A DNA stretch of 37,645 nt from Dehalococcoidia bacterium (GCA_030615965.1 JAUWYE010000003.1:1-37645), one strand, 5' to 3'; positions 24,170-32,932 are shown, counted from the stretch's first letter. The notes: generated by a model from the letters alone, not told the origin. A program made the numbers and translations.

Positions 24170-24199
24170 GTTGTATTTTTTTTTGTTGTACTTTATAAT
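24170..24199 (+). promoter_or_regulatory. Promoter of the MarR gene with repeated GTTGTA
   Basis: A consensus TATAAT at 24194-24199 lies 17 bases after TTGTAT at 24171-24176. GTTGTA occurs at 24170-24175 and again at 24185-24190, covering the -35 and spacer, as for an autoregulated repressor. The word resembles the TTGTAA half-site upstream of GRE 2. Confidence 0.55.
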
Positions 24200-24251
24200 T
24201 GGGTTAAACTGGGTTACTGAAAACTTGAATAAGATAAATAAGAACCTTTAA

Positions 24252-24797
24252 ATGACGGTGAAGAGGGAGATTCAAAAAGTAGACAGGGAGATTCGAGCCA
24301 TGAACTTTCCCCGTCTTGTTGTGTTCGCTGATGTTGTAAACCGGTACACCAATAAAGTATTTAGGAGCAAGACCAGTTGGCTGCGAACAAGCGCCTTGTT
24401 TTTCATGATTACACGAGGGGGTAGTCTGACCCCCAGTCAGCTTGCCCGCATTATGCTTCGCTCTAACTACAGTGTGACGAAGATAATTGATGGTCTTGAG
24501 AAAGATGGATTGGTGAGAAGACGTCGTAATAGGAGGGATCGAAGGACTGTTAATGTTCAAGTAACTCCCGCTGGTCTAGAGTTTGTCATGGCAAGCTTAA
24601 ATAATGCTACTGTGGCTGAGGATGAAGTGAAATCCTGCCTGAGTAATAATGAACTTAAAGTGCTGGCAGACCTTACTCGTAAATTGAGGCTCAGACTTAT
24701 TGACAGGGTATCTGAAAGATATTCGCTCTCCGTCGATGATAGACGGGCGATTTTTGAAAAACCACTTACTTGGATATCAGAAATGTCAAAAAAGTAG
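24252..24797 (+). CDS. MarR-family transcriptional regulator
   Basis: A 181-residue protein. The winged helix spans about residues 55-125: SLTPSQLARIMLRSNYSVTKIIDGLEKDGLVRRRRNRRDRRTVNVQVTPAGLE-like sequence contains the helix-turn-helix and the Arg-rich Asp-Arg-Arg wing typical of MarR. Helices on both sides form the dimer interface. Members usually repress divergent or downstream genes until a small aromatic or acidic ligand binds. It lies between the CapA gene and the activase operon, so it is the natural candidate to control this cluster, with its own promoter showing repeated GTTGTA words. The ligand is unknown. Confidence 0.88.
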   Translation: MTVKREIQKVDREIRAMNFPRLVVFADVVNRYTNKVFRSKTSWLRTSALFFMITRGGSLTPSQLARIMLRSNYSVTKIIDGLEKDGLVRRRRNRRDRRTVNVQVTPAGLEFVMASLNNATVAEDEVKSCLSNNELKVLADLTRKLRLRLIDRVSERYSLSVDDRRAIFEKPLTWISEMSKK

Positions 24798-24902
24798 AAA
24801 ATGGGACAGACTTATAGTTTTGCCTACAGCATCAATTCTTAACAAGAACACACCATGCTTTTGTGGCTGCCTTAGGATTCTTACTGTAGGAGGTAATGGG
24901 GT

Positions 24903-25492
24903 TTGTCAAAAAGCCTTTTATTGAAGGAACTATCTCGGTATAGTATTGGCACGTACGCAGATATAATCTATAGAAATGCGCTCCTGTATCCAAACCAAGA
25001 AGCCTTCGTGTATGGAGATACGAGGATAACCTTCTCCGAGTTTAATACAAGAGTTAATAGGCTGATTCATGCCTTACATGAGATGGATGTTAAAAAGGGG
25101 GATGTGCTTGGCATTCTATCTTTGAACTGTCTGCAGTTTGCAGATGTGTATGGTGCAGCAATGAAAGGAGGATTCATTGCTGCACCATTTAATACGAGGT
25201 TGAAAGCGGAAGAGCTTGATTACATCATCAATTATTCGGAAGCCAATATCCTTTTTGTAGGGCCTGAATTATTAGAAGTGGCCAATTCCCTTAAGCTGCG
25301 ACTACCTAAGGTTAAGAATTTTATCTGCAGGGAGCAAGCACTACTGCCGAAGAGCTTATCGCCTTTTGCAAAGAGACCATAGCAGGTTATAAAGCACCGA
25401 AGTCGGTTGAGTTTGTTGATTCCCTGCCCAAGAACCCTGCCGGCAAGATTTTGAAGCGCGAGCTGAGGGAGAAGTACTGGAAAGGGCTATAG
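24903..25492 (+). pseudogene. Acyl-CoA ligase (AMP-binding) with internal deletion and frameshift
   Basis: The N-terminal 140 or so codons start at a TTG behind a strong AGGAGGT site and match the ANL ligase opening (YADIIYRNALLYPNQEAFVYGD; AAPFNTRLKAEELDYIINYS). Near 25330 the reading jumps to another frame, where the C-terminal domain appears: TAEELIAFCKETIAGYKAPK followed by the catalytic-lysine motif Pro-Lys-Asn-Pro-Ala-Gly-Lys-Ile-Leu-Lys. The middle, about 350 residues holding the AMP-binding and adenylation core, is gone. The gene cannot make an active enzyme. Its loss suggests CoA activation now depends on the CoA-transferases downstream; that is inference. Confidence 0.88.
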
Positions 25493-25527
25493 CAGTATTG
25501 CCCTGAGCTACTGCCACTTTACAGAAG

Positions 25528-26493
25528 GTGGTGTTTGTGGTACAGACTGAAGATGAGATAATTAGCAGAAATGAAGTAGAAGCTACAAAAGGCGTGATTT
25601 TCAATATACAACATTACTCCATTCACGATGGTCCTGGAATTCGGACTACTGTTTTTATTAAGGGATGCCCGCTGAAGTGTGTTTGGTGTCAGAACCCTGA
25701 GTCACAAGCATCGCAACCTGAAATCTTTTTTGATAGCGAGAAGTGTACTGGATGTGGAAAATGTGCTCAGGCTTGCCCAGAGGGAGCCATCGAAATTTAC
25801 GAGGGACGATCGAGGACGAACCGGCAGCTTTGCAAGGGTGCTGGGAAGTGTGCTGAAGTGTGTCCCAATGAGGCAAGAAATCTTATGGGAAGATATGTCA
25901 CAGCCGGAGAGGTTTTCAAAGAAGTGCAAGGGGACGCAATATTCTACCAGAGGTCGGGTGGTGGCGTCACCCTGAGTGGTGGTGAGCCCTTGGCCCAACC
26001 TCAGTTTGCGATTAGCTTGCTTAAGCTCTGTAAGGATGCTGGCATACATACAGCACTCGATACGTGTGGATACGCCAGATGGGAAACTGTGAAGCGGATT
26101 CTAAATTATGTTGACCTAGTGCTGTATGACCTTAAACATATGGATCCGGTTGAACATGAGAAGTGCACTGGGGTATCAAACGACTTGATATTGGATAACG
26201 TGAGAAAGATTCATCATGAGTTGCCCATTCCCATTCTTGCTCGGGTATCCATAATACCGGGTTACAGTGATTCTGTTGAAAACATTGAGGCAACAGCTAA
26301 ATTCATAGCAACTGAACTAGGGAATTCAATAAAGGTTCATCTTCTCCCATATCATCGGCTTGGGGAGACAAAATACGAAAGGCTGGAAAGGCTGGGCAAA
26401 TCAGTCTCAATTGAACCTCCCAGTGATGAGCATATGTCGGAACTCCAAAAGATTGTCGAGTCTTTTGGGTTAATAGCTTACATAGGTGGGTGA
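25528..26493 (+). CDS. Glycyl radical enzyme activating enzyme (radical SAM)
   Basis: A 321-residue protein. Start choice is open among several in-frame GTG codons; the one at 25537 has a better-spaced AAGG site. The radical SAM cluster motif is Cys47-x3-Cys51-x2-Cys54, followed by the ferredoxin-like insert: the first site has four Cys (73, 76, 79, 83), while the second reads Cys102-Lys-Gly-Ala105-Gly-Lys-Cys108-x3-Cys112, where Ala replaces an expected Cys. The GGEP motif is at about 151-154. It abstracts H from the GRE radical-site glycine using S-adenosylmethionine. As the only activase in the window it probably serves both GREs. It lies between the broken ligase and a dehydratase-type gene. 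Confidence 0.92.
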   Translation: MVFVVQTEDEIISRNEVEATKGVIFNIQHYSIHDGPGIRTTVFIKGCPLKCVWCQNPESQASQPEIFFDSEKCTGCGKCAQACPEGAIEIYEGRSRTNRQLCKGAGKCAEVCPNEARNLMGRYVTAGEVFKEVQGDAIFYQRSGGGVTLSGGEPLAQPQFAISLLKLCKDAGIHTALDTCGYARWETVKRILNYVDLVLYDLKHMDPVEHEKCTGVSNDLILDNVRKIHHELPIPILARVSIIPGYSDSVENIEATAKFIATELGNSIKVHLLPYHRLGETKYERLERLGKSVSIEPPSDEHMSELQKIVESFGLIAYIGG

Positions 26494-26557
26494 GGATGTC
26501 GAGATTAGGCAAAGTTATACTTGGGCAGAGTAATGCGCCGCGTCAGACCAAGAAGAT

Positions 26558-27748
26558 TTGAGAAGAATGGACGCATTTGAGACGATGCAAAAGCATTATC
26601 AGCAGCGTGACCTAGCCGCCAGGAAATGGAAGGAAAAAGGGGGAAAGGTGGCAGGTTATTTCTGTAACAATGTTCCCGAGGAAATGATTCTAGCTGCTGG
26701 CTTCTTCCCTTTTCGAATCAGTGGTGACCCGTGGGGTGGCACAGAGGTAGCGGACAGATACACTGAACCCTTTTACGAACCTGACGTGCGTTCCATGTTC
26801 AACATGCTTCTGACCGGGCGGTATGATTTTCTGGATTTCCTGATTATCCCACATTCCAGGGATGCTATTCTCGCATTGTATTATCACCTGGGCAAAGTGC
26901 AACAGATTGCCCCCACCCTGAAGCTTCCCGAACTTCACCTTTTTGATACACCTCATACCAGGTTCTGGATGTCTGGCCTTTATATGCGTGACAGGGTGCG
27001 TGAACTTAAGAAGAAACTAGAAGAATGGTCAGGGCAAGAGATTTCCAACGAACGGCTATCAAAAGCCATAGCCATCGGAAATGAAAACAAGATGTTGCTG
27101 AAGAAGGTTGCTGCCCTGAGGGCAGCCGAGCCACCGCGCATCTCAGGGGTGGAAGCACTCCAGATAATCGGGTCATCCATGTTTATGCTTAAGGAGGAGC
27201 ATAACAAGCTGCTCAGACAATTTCTGACGGAGGCTGCTCGGCTTCCTGCCAAGGATGGTGTAAGGCTATTTGTCGAAGGAAGCCCTATTGATAATTTGCA
27301 ATTCTATGAACTTGTTGAATCCGGCAATGCTACGATTGTTGGTGAGGATAACTGCTGGGGCAACAGGTATTCTGATGACCCAGTGGACGTATCTCTTGAC
27401 CCTCTAGAGGCTATTGCCGAGAGATATCACCTTAAATCACCCTGTCCTCGGATGCATCCCATGGATCGGAGAGTGGAGTATTGCCTACGGAGCGCTGTAG
27501 AGGCGAAGGCGCAAGGGATGATATTTTTCTTTCTTGAGTGGGATAATGCCCTAGCCTGGGAGTATCCTGACCAGAAAAAGGCACTGGAAGAGAAAGGTAT
27601 ACCGACTGTGTGTTTTGAGATGCAGAAATACCTTCTATCTGATCCTGAGCGTGAGCGGCTAAGAACCCGTATTGAGCAATTTGTTGAAGCTATAGGCATG
27701 GATAAAAAGTCGGCAAGAAGTGCTCATGCTCGACATGCTGCTCAGTGA
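26558..27748 (+). CDS. 2-hydroxyacyl-CoA dehydratase / benzoyl-CoA reductase-type subunit lacking usual cluster cysteines
   Basis: A 396-residue protein; ATG at 26567 or TTG at 26558. The opening GYFCNNVPEEMILAAGFFPFRI (about 33-54) is the family's N-terminal hallmark. The three places where family members bind a 4Fe-4S cluster align here with FYEPDVRS (72-79), IPHSRDA (97-103) and FLEWDNALA (325-333), and none has Cys; the remaining cysteines (36, 266, 296, 309, 352) are elsewhere. A second family subunit at 30403 keeps likely ligands, so this one may be a structural or substrate-binding partner with no cluster. No ATPase activator is in the window. The alignment is from memory of the family, so residue matching needs checking. 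Confidence 0.8.
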   Translation: MRRMDAFETMQKHYQQRDLAARKWKEKGGKVAGYFCNNVPEEMILAAGFFPFRISGDPWGGTEVADRYTEPFYEPDVRSMFNMLLTGRYDFLDFLIIPHSRDAILALYYHLGKVQQIAPTLKLPELHLFDTPHTRFWMSGLYMRDRVRELKKKLEEWSGQEISNERLSKAIAIGNENKMLLKKVAALRAAEPPRISGVEALQIIGSSMFMLKEEHNKLLRQFLTEAARLPAKDGVRLFVEGSPIDNLQFYELVESGNATIVGEDNCWGNRYSDDPVDVSLDPLEAIAERYHLKSPCPRMHPMDRRVEYCLRSAVEAKAQGMIFFFLEWDNALAWEYPDQKKALEEKGIPTVCFEMQKYLLSDPERERLRTRIEQFVEAIGMDKKSARSAHARHAAQ

Positions 27749-27864
27749 GCAGGCCAAAGACTTTTCTTCACAATGCACACTAAAAATGGATTTTAACAAT
27801 GAAAGAGTGTAGGGACAGTTAGAATCTACCATAGTTGTAATTCATGAGTAGACAGAGGTAGGCA

Positions 27865-29106
27865 ATGGCTGACAGTTTATTGGGTGGTTTTCGGGCTCTG
27901 GATCTAACGGATGAGAAAGGGTTTGTCTGTGGTAAGATTCTGGCGGCTTTAGGGGTGGAGACAATAAAGATTGAGAAACCTGGGGGAGACCCAGCACGAG
28001 GCATTCCCCCCTTTCTTCATGATGCACCGGCTCCTGAAAAAAGTCTGTACTGGTTTGCTTTCAATACCGATAAGCGGAGCATAACCCTTAATCTGGATGC
28101 GAGCCAAGGGCAAGACTTGTTCCGGAAACTAGTGGAGAGAGCTGACTTCGTGCTGGAGTCGTTTGCTCCAGGCTATATGGATAGCCTTGGGCTCGGTTAT
28201 GAAGCGTTAAGGCGAGTAAATCCTAGGATTATTATGACCTCGATAACCCCATTTGGGCAGAAAGGTCCCTATGCTCAATATAAGGGGAGTGAGTTGATAG
28301 CTTCTGCCATGAGTGGAGTCATGGTAAGCACTGGAGACCCGGATCGGCCACCTGTCAGGGAGGGGCCTGATTCTATATACTTCCGCTCTAGTGCTGCGGC
28401 TGCTCTCGGGACAGTAATGGCCCATTACTATCGTGAAAACACTGGCGAAGGACAACAAGTTGATGTTTCCCTGCAGGAGGTTGCCGCCAGCAGAACCTCA
28501 TCGGATCTTGTGGTCTGGGAGTTTGATAAGCGCTTGATAAAACGAAATGCCACTATCCGTACGGTTGGCGCTCGTGCTACTCAATGGCTCTGGCGATGTA
28601 AGGGCGGGTACGTGTTCTGGCCGTATATGGGTGGTCCGGGTGGAGCGCCGGCTAATAGCGCTCTGTCGCAATGGATTGACGACGATGGATTAGAGAATCC
28701 GCTTAATCAGGTGACAAATTGGGACGAATTTGATTTTGCCACATTGCCCAGGGCAGTGCTTGACGTCCAGCAGGAGGCAATACGCAAGTTCTTCATGAAC
28801 CACACCAAGAAAGAAATCGCTGAGGAGGGATTGAAGAGGGGGATAAATGCAAGTGTGGTAAATAATCCTGCCAATGTGCTTGAAAACCCGCAACTTGAAG
28901 CACGGAGCTATTGGGTAGAATTAGAACATTCCGAATTAGGCGTTACGCTTACCTATCCAAAGTATTTCTTTTTAAATAATCAGACGGAGAACTTTATAAG
29001 ACGCCGAGCACCACTTATCGGTGAGGACAACGACGATATCTATGCAAATGAGCTAGGATTGTCGAGCACTGAAATGGTGGCATTGAAGGAAGCAGGTGTT
29101 ATTTGA
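27865..29106 (+). CDS. Class III CoA-transferase (CaiB/BaiF family), first of a pair
   Basis: A 413-residue protein with a GAGGT site before the ATG. Family features: DLTDEKGFVCGKILAALGVETIKIEKPGGD at the N-terminus, FNTDKRSITLNLD near 66-78, GYMDSLGLGYEALRRVNPRIIM near 103-124, and TGEGQQVDVSLQE with the expected catalytic Asp200. Such enzymes move CoA between organic acids via an Asp-bound anhydride or thioester. The next gene encodes a second member 13 bases downstream, so they may form a heterodimer like benzylsuccinate CoA-transferase, or two enzymes with different acids. Its C-terminal motif RAPLIGEDNDDIYANELGL reappears as a stump at 31708. Confidence 0.9.
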   Translation: MADSLLGGFRALDLTDEKGFVCGKILAALGVETIKIEKPGGDPARGIPPFLHDAPAPEKSLYWFAFNTDKRSITLNLDASQGQDLFRKLVERADFVLESFAPGYMDSLGLGYEALRRVNPRIIMTSITPFGQKGPYAQYKGSELIASAMSGVMVSTGDPDRPPVREGPDSIYFRSSAAAALGTVMAHYYRENTGEGQQVDVSLQEVAASRTSSDLVVWEFDKRLIKRNATIRTVGARATQWLWRCKGGYVFWPYMGGPGGAPANSALSQWIDDDGLENPLNQVTNWDEFDFATLPRAVLDVQQEAIRKFFMNHTKKEIAEEGLKRGINASVVNNPANVLENPQLEARSYWVELEHSELGVTLTYPKYFFLNNQTENFIRRRAPLIGEDNDDIYANELGLSSTEMVALKEAGVI

Positions 29107-29119
29107 GAAGGAAGAACAA

Positions 29120-30358
29120 ATGAGGCGGGTCAGTGGAAGTATGGAAAAGCAGGCATTAGCTGGAGTAAAAGTTCTGGATTTTGGCTGGGCTTTAGTGGGC
29201 AGTTTGACTAGTAAACAACTTGCTGACCATGGAGCGCAGGTGGTCCGTGTCGAATCTATCACACGTATAGACCTCACGAGAACAAACCGGATGGTCTCCA
29301 TGTCTTCCGCAACCAACCCGGATGATAAACCATGGTTTACCCATCTTAATACCTCAAAATATGGCATAGCGGTTAATTTGAAGCATCCTCGGGCGCGGGA
29401 GGTCATAGACAGACTTATTCGTTGGGCCGATGTAGTCAACGCTAACATGGTTCCGGGGACACTGGGTAGGCTGGGTTTTGGCTACGAATATATTAGGAGT
29501 ATAAAGCCCGATATAATAATGGCTGAAGGGAGTGCGTATGGCCAAACAGGCCCCATGGCGCGCAAATGGGGCGTTGACGGAACTGGCGCGGCTTTATCAG
29601 GCTATCTCGATCTCACCGGCTGGCCAGACAGGGGACCAGTAGGCCCTAATGTTCCCTATGGTGATGTCGTGCTTCCGTTCTTTATTGCTGCGGCCATTGT
29701 TAGCGCCTTGGACTATAAGCGCCGCACTGGGAAGGGGCAGTATATTGATGGTAGTATGTTTGATGTTTGCGCTCATCAAATTACACCAGCTCTTCTTGAC
29801 TGGGAAGCTAATGAACACTTACAGACCCGCAATGGTAACCGCATCGCCTATGCTGCCCCACATGGTGTCTTTCCCTGCAGGGGAGACGACCGGTGGTGCG
29901 CCATCGGGGTGTTTACTGATAACGAATGGGAAGCTTTTTGTCATGTAATAGAGGACCCGTCCTGGACAAGAGAGCCGAGGTTCGCCACCCTAAAATCCAG
30001 GAAAGAGAACGAAGACGCACTGGAAGAGCTAGTAGCAGAATGGACAAAACAACATTCAGCTGAGGAAGTTATGCAAATAATGCAGGCAGCTGGTGTGCCG
30101 GCGGGCGTGGTGCAAACCATGCAGGATTTATTGGAACACGATCCTCAACTGAAAGAGAGGGAGTTTCTTGTGCCACTGGAGCACCCGGTAATAGGGGTCT
30201 TTGGTCATCCAACCCCTCCCTACAAATTACTCAAGACCAAAGCGCAAGTGAGGACTTCCCCGTGTTTGGGGGAACACACCGAGTACGTCTGTACCCAGCT
30301 TCTGGGTATGTCTGATGAGGAGTTTGTAGAGCTATTTCGGCAGGAGCTATTTAAATAG
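29120..30358 (+). CDS. Class III CoA-transferase (CaiB/BaiF family), second of a pair
   Basis: A 412-residue protein from the ATG at 29120. The open frame begins at 29096 inside the previous gene, but this ATG follows GAAGGAAG at a proper distance. Catalytic Asp210 sits in TGKGQYIDGSMFD, and the LAGVKVLDFGWALVGSLTSKQLADHGAQVVRVE opening is typical. It differs from the first transferase by a longer N-terminus and by LDLTGWPDRGPVGPN around 163-177. Two intact active sites are compatible with two separate transferases, but close coupling suggests that they work together. The acid they activate is unknown. Confidence 0.9.
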   Translation: MRRVSGSMEKQALAGVKVLDFGWALVGSLTSKQLADHGAQVVRVESITRIDLTRTNRMVSMSSATNPDDKPWFTHLNTSKYGIAVNLKHPRAREVIDRLIRWADVVNANMVPGTLGRLGFGYEYIRSIKPDIIMAEGSAYGQTGPMARKWGVDGTGAALSGYLDLTGWPDRGPVGPNVPYGDVVLPFFIAAAIVSALDYKRRTGKGQYIDGSMFDVCAHQITPALLDWEANEHLQTRNGNRIAYAAPHGVFPCRGDDRWCAIGVFTDNEWEAFCHVIEDPSWTREPRFATLKSRKENEDALEELVAEWTKQHSAEEVMQIMQAAGVPAGVVQTMQDLLEHDPQLKEREFLVPLEHPVIGVFGHPTPPYKLLKTKAQVRTSPCLGEHTEYVCTQLLGMSDEEFVELFRQELFK

Positions 30359-30402
30359 AGCAGGTTATTGGTGGTAGTGGTATACGAAAGTGAGGCTGAT
30401 GG

Positions 30403-31707
30403 ATGAGTGAAGTAAGAAGTGTTAGCGGTCAGCCCAAGGCTGGCAGCGGGCAGGGGGATAGGAGTGTCAAGCAGTTGAGGAGCTCCGTCGAGGCAGCTGC
30501 CTACCAGAAAGAATGGTTCAAGAAGACGAGAGAGAGAATAAGCGAAGGCGACCCCTTCGCTCTAGCGCAAGCTGATACACCCCATGAAATATTCCTTACC
30601 ATGGATATACCGGTTGTACCGGTTCAGTGGTGGTCGGCGGTTATTGCTGCCAAGCGCCTGTCTGCCTACTACTTCGATTTGATGAACGAGCGGGGCTACC
30701 AAAGGAACCTGTGCCGTTACTGCTGCCTGCCATTGGCTTGTACCATGGACCACAATCCAGAGCGCGCACCCTGGGGGGGATTGCCCAAACCCACAGTGCT
30801 ATTAGCGGAACTAACATGTGACTCACATTCAAAAATATTTCATCTCTGGGCCCGTGAGTATGGTTGCCACTTCTTTCCGCTGGAGTGTAGCGCTTCTACC
30901 GTATCGTACTCTCGTTGGTGGGAAAGGATAAAACACCACTGGGATGAGGTAATCGAGCCTCATAGACTGGATTTGAGGGTTGAAGAGCTGAAAGCGCTGA
31001 TAAGATTCTTGGAGGTTACCACTGAAAGGACATTCAGCCATGCCAAGTTTGTAGAAATCATGGAACTGGAAAATGAACAAGAAGAATACTTCAAGAAGAC
31101 GCGTGACTTGATAGCTGAGACCGTTCCTTGCCCGGTGAACTTAGCCGACCAGTTCGCCAGCACTATGAATCCACAGTGGCACCGGGGCACGCAGTGGGGG
31201 CGCGACCAAGCCAGGATGTTCTACGAGGAGGTGAAAGAGAGGGTAAATAAGGGCGAAGCAGTTTGCAAAAATGAAAAGCTCAGGCTGATGTGGATTGGGG
31301 CAGGACTCTGGCATAACATCGCTTTTTATCAGTACTTTGAGGAAAAGTACGGTGCTGTTTTTGTTTGTTCCATTTATCTCTCTATTGCAGCAGACGGCTA
31401 CGCTCGGGATTGCCTTAATGACCCGCTGAGAGCTTTAGCTAGCCGCCACTTGAGCATGGGAGAGCACTTGCGCCAACCAGACTGGCTGGTGAAGGAGGCA
31501 AAGCTGCACAAAGTCAATGGGGCGGTTATGATAGTAGCTGAAAATTGCATACGTGATGTTGGACGCAGATTCACACAGATAGCTTTCGAAGATGCCGGTA
31601 TACCGCTGCTTACCATTTATGCCGACGTTGTTGATGCCAGGGAATGGGATGACGATAAGATCAAATCTCAAGTTTCCAGCTTTATTGAAGAAAGGCTTTT
31701 ATCCTAA
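30403..31707 (+). CDS. 2-hydroxyacyl-CoA dehydratase / benzoyl-CoA reductase-type subunit with retained cysteines
   Basis: A 434-residue protein of the HgdB/BcrB-like family. It keeps candidate cluster ligands at the expected places: Cys104/Cys107/Cys108 in NLCRYCCLPLAC, Cys139 in ELTCDSHSK, and Cys382 in AENCIRDVG. The N-terminal 50 residues are Ser/Gly/Lys-rich and probably disordered. Family members use an ATP-driven activator to inject an electron for a radical dehydration or ring reduction of an acyl-CoA. The partner at 26558 lacks these cysteines, and the two genes are split by the CoA-transferases, which is unusual. The stop codon is followed in frame by a CoA-transferase stump. Confidence 0.8.
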   Translation: MSEVRSVSGQPKAGSGQGDRSVKQLRSSVEAAAYQKEWFKKTRERISEGDPFALAQADTPHEIFLTMDIPVVPVQWWSAVIAAKRLSAYYFDLMNERGYQRNLCRYCCLPLACTMDHNPERAPWGGLPKPTVLLAELTCDSHSKIFHLWAREYGCHFFPLECSASTVSYSRWWERIKHHWDEVIEPHRLDLRVEELKALIRFLEVTTERTFSHAKFVEIMELENEQEEYFKKTRDLIAETVPCPVNLADQFASTMNPQWHRGTQWGRDQARMFYEEVKERVNKGEAVCKNEKLRLMWIGAGLWHNIAFYQYFEEKYGAVFVCSIYLSIAADGYARDCLNDPLRALASRHLSMGEHLRQPDWLVKEAKLHKVNGAVMIVAENCIRDVGRRFTQIAFEDAGIPLLTIYADVVDAREWDDDKIKSQVSSFIEERLLS

Positions 31708-31809
31708 ATTAGGTTTAGGGCGCCACTTATCGGAGAGCATAATGAGCAAATCTACGAAAAAGAGCGTGGCTTATCTAAGCAGCAGATAGCTGATTTGAAG
31801 GAGGTAAAA
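31708..31809 (+). pseudogene. C-terminal stump of a class III CoA-transferase
   Basis: Directly after the TAA of the dehydratase-type gene, and in the same frame, reads RAPLIGEHNEQIYEKERGLSKQQIADLKE, which closely matches the C-terminus of the transferase at 27865. No start codon precedes it. It is the remains of a third CoA-transferase copy, cut away by a rearrangement. Its last bases now supply the AAGGAGGT ribosome binding site (31798-31805) of the next gene. Confidence 0.8.
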
Positions 31810-31810
31810 G

Positions 31811-32932
31811 ATGACCGACGAGACACTCACGATGATGGCTGTAGGGGATTTGATTCTTGACGAGCCACAAGCTGAAACCTATTTTGAGCTTGTGGTGCCG
31901 GTGCTGAAGTCAGCTGACGTGGTAGTTGGACAAGGAGAGGTCGTCTTTACCGACCGTGGTTTCTGTGCATCTACAGATGTGGTTGCTCCACCTTGTGACC
32001 CGAGTAACATGAGTGCTTTACCCTTTGCCGGCTTTAACGTAATCACCCTTGCCGGCAACCATCTCTGGGATTCGGGCCCACCAGGGATAGAGGACACAAT
32101 AGCTGGTCTTCGGAATTATGGCATTGCCGTTTGCGGAGCCGGGATGAATATTGACGAGGCCAGGCGCCCGGCCATAGTTGAGCGTAATGGAACACTATTT
32201 GGTTTTCTGTCTTACAATTGCGTTGGACCCAAGGAATCCTGGGCGACCGCTAACAAGCCGGGTTGCGCCTATGTGAACATCCTTACCCACTATGAATTGG
32301 ATTATGCTACTCCCGGAGGTCCTCCGGCCATATACACCTTCGCTGAGTCCAGAAGTCTCGAATTGATGGAAGATGATATCCACAAGCTCAGGTCCCTTTG
32401 TGATGTTCTGGTAGTTGCTTTACATAAAGGTATCGGGCATGTGCCAGCCAAGCTGGCAATGTACGAACAACAAGTATCGTATGCCGCCATCGACGCCGGA
32501 GCTGACCTGATCCTCGGACATCACGCTCACATACTCAGAGGAGTCGAGCAGTACAAAGGGAAAACGATATTTCACGGCTTATGCAATTTCGTTACCGTCA
32601 CCCGAGCTCTAACAGTTGACCATACCCAGGACTCCCAGCAGTGGGCTATAAGGAGGAAGGAACTCTTTGGCTTTGAGCCAGACCCTGAGTATCCAACGTA
32701 TCCCTTTCATCCTGAAGCAAAGCAAACAATAATTGCCAAGTGCACCATAAGTGATGGTAAGATTACCCGGGTGAGTTACCTTCCCTGTTTGGTCAATAAA
32801 CAGGGACAACCGGAGATACTCAAGAATGACGAAAGGGGACAGCAAGTTTTCAATTACATGGACAGGATAACCCAAGCAGCAGGTCTAAATGCTCGGTATG
32901 AATGGGACGGGAATGAAGTAGTAATCCATTGA
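31811..32932 (+). CDS. CapA-like metallophosphatase-fold protein 2
   Basis: A 373-residue paralogue of the protein at 22857, with a very good ribosome binding site. Metal-binding motifs: Gly12-Asp13, Asn83-His84, His205 (here followed by Lys-Gly where the paralogue has Trp-Gly) and Gly-His-His-Ala-His at 236-240. It shares with the paralogue the unusual C-terminal half (PDPEYPTYxxxPxxKQTIIxKCxIxxGxI and VNKQxQPEIL), so both descend from one duplication within this cluster. No signal peptide. Presence of two copies in a catabolic cluster argues for a hydrolase role other than capsule making. Substrate unknown. Confidence 0.8.
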   Translation: MTDETLTMMAVGDLILDEPQAETYFELVVPVLKSADVVVGQGEVVFTDRGFCASTDVVAPPCDPSNMSALPFAGFNVITLAGNHLWDSGPPGIEDTIAGLRNYGIAVCGAGMNIDEARRPAIVERNGTLFGFLSYNCVGPKESWATANKPGCAYVNILTHYELDYATPGGPPAIYTFAESRSLELMEDDIHKLRSLCDVLVVALHKGIGHVPAKLAMYEQQVSYAAIDAGADLILGHHAHILRGVEQYKGKTIFHGLCNFVTVTRALTVDHTQDSQQWAIRRKELFGFEPDPEYPTYPFHPEAKQTIIAKCTISDGKITRVSYLPCLVNKQGQPEILKNDERGQQVFNYMDRITQAAGLNARYEWDGNEVVIH

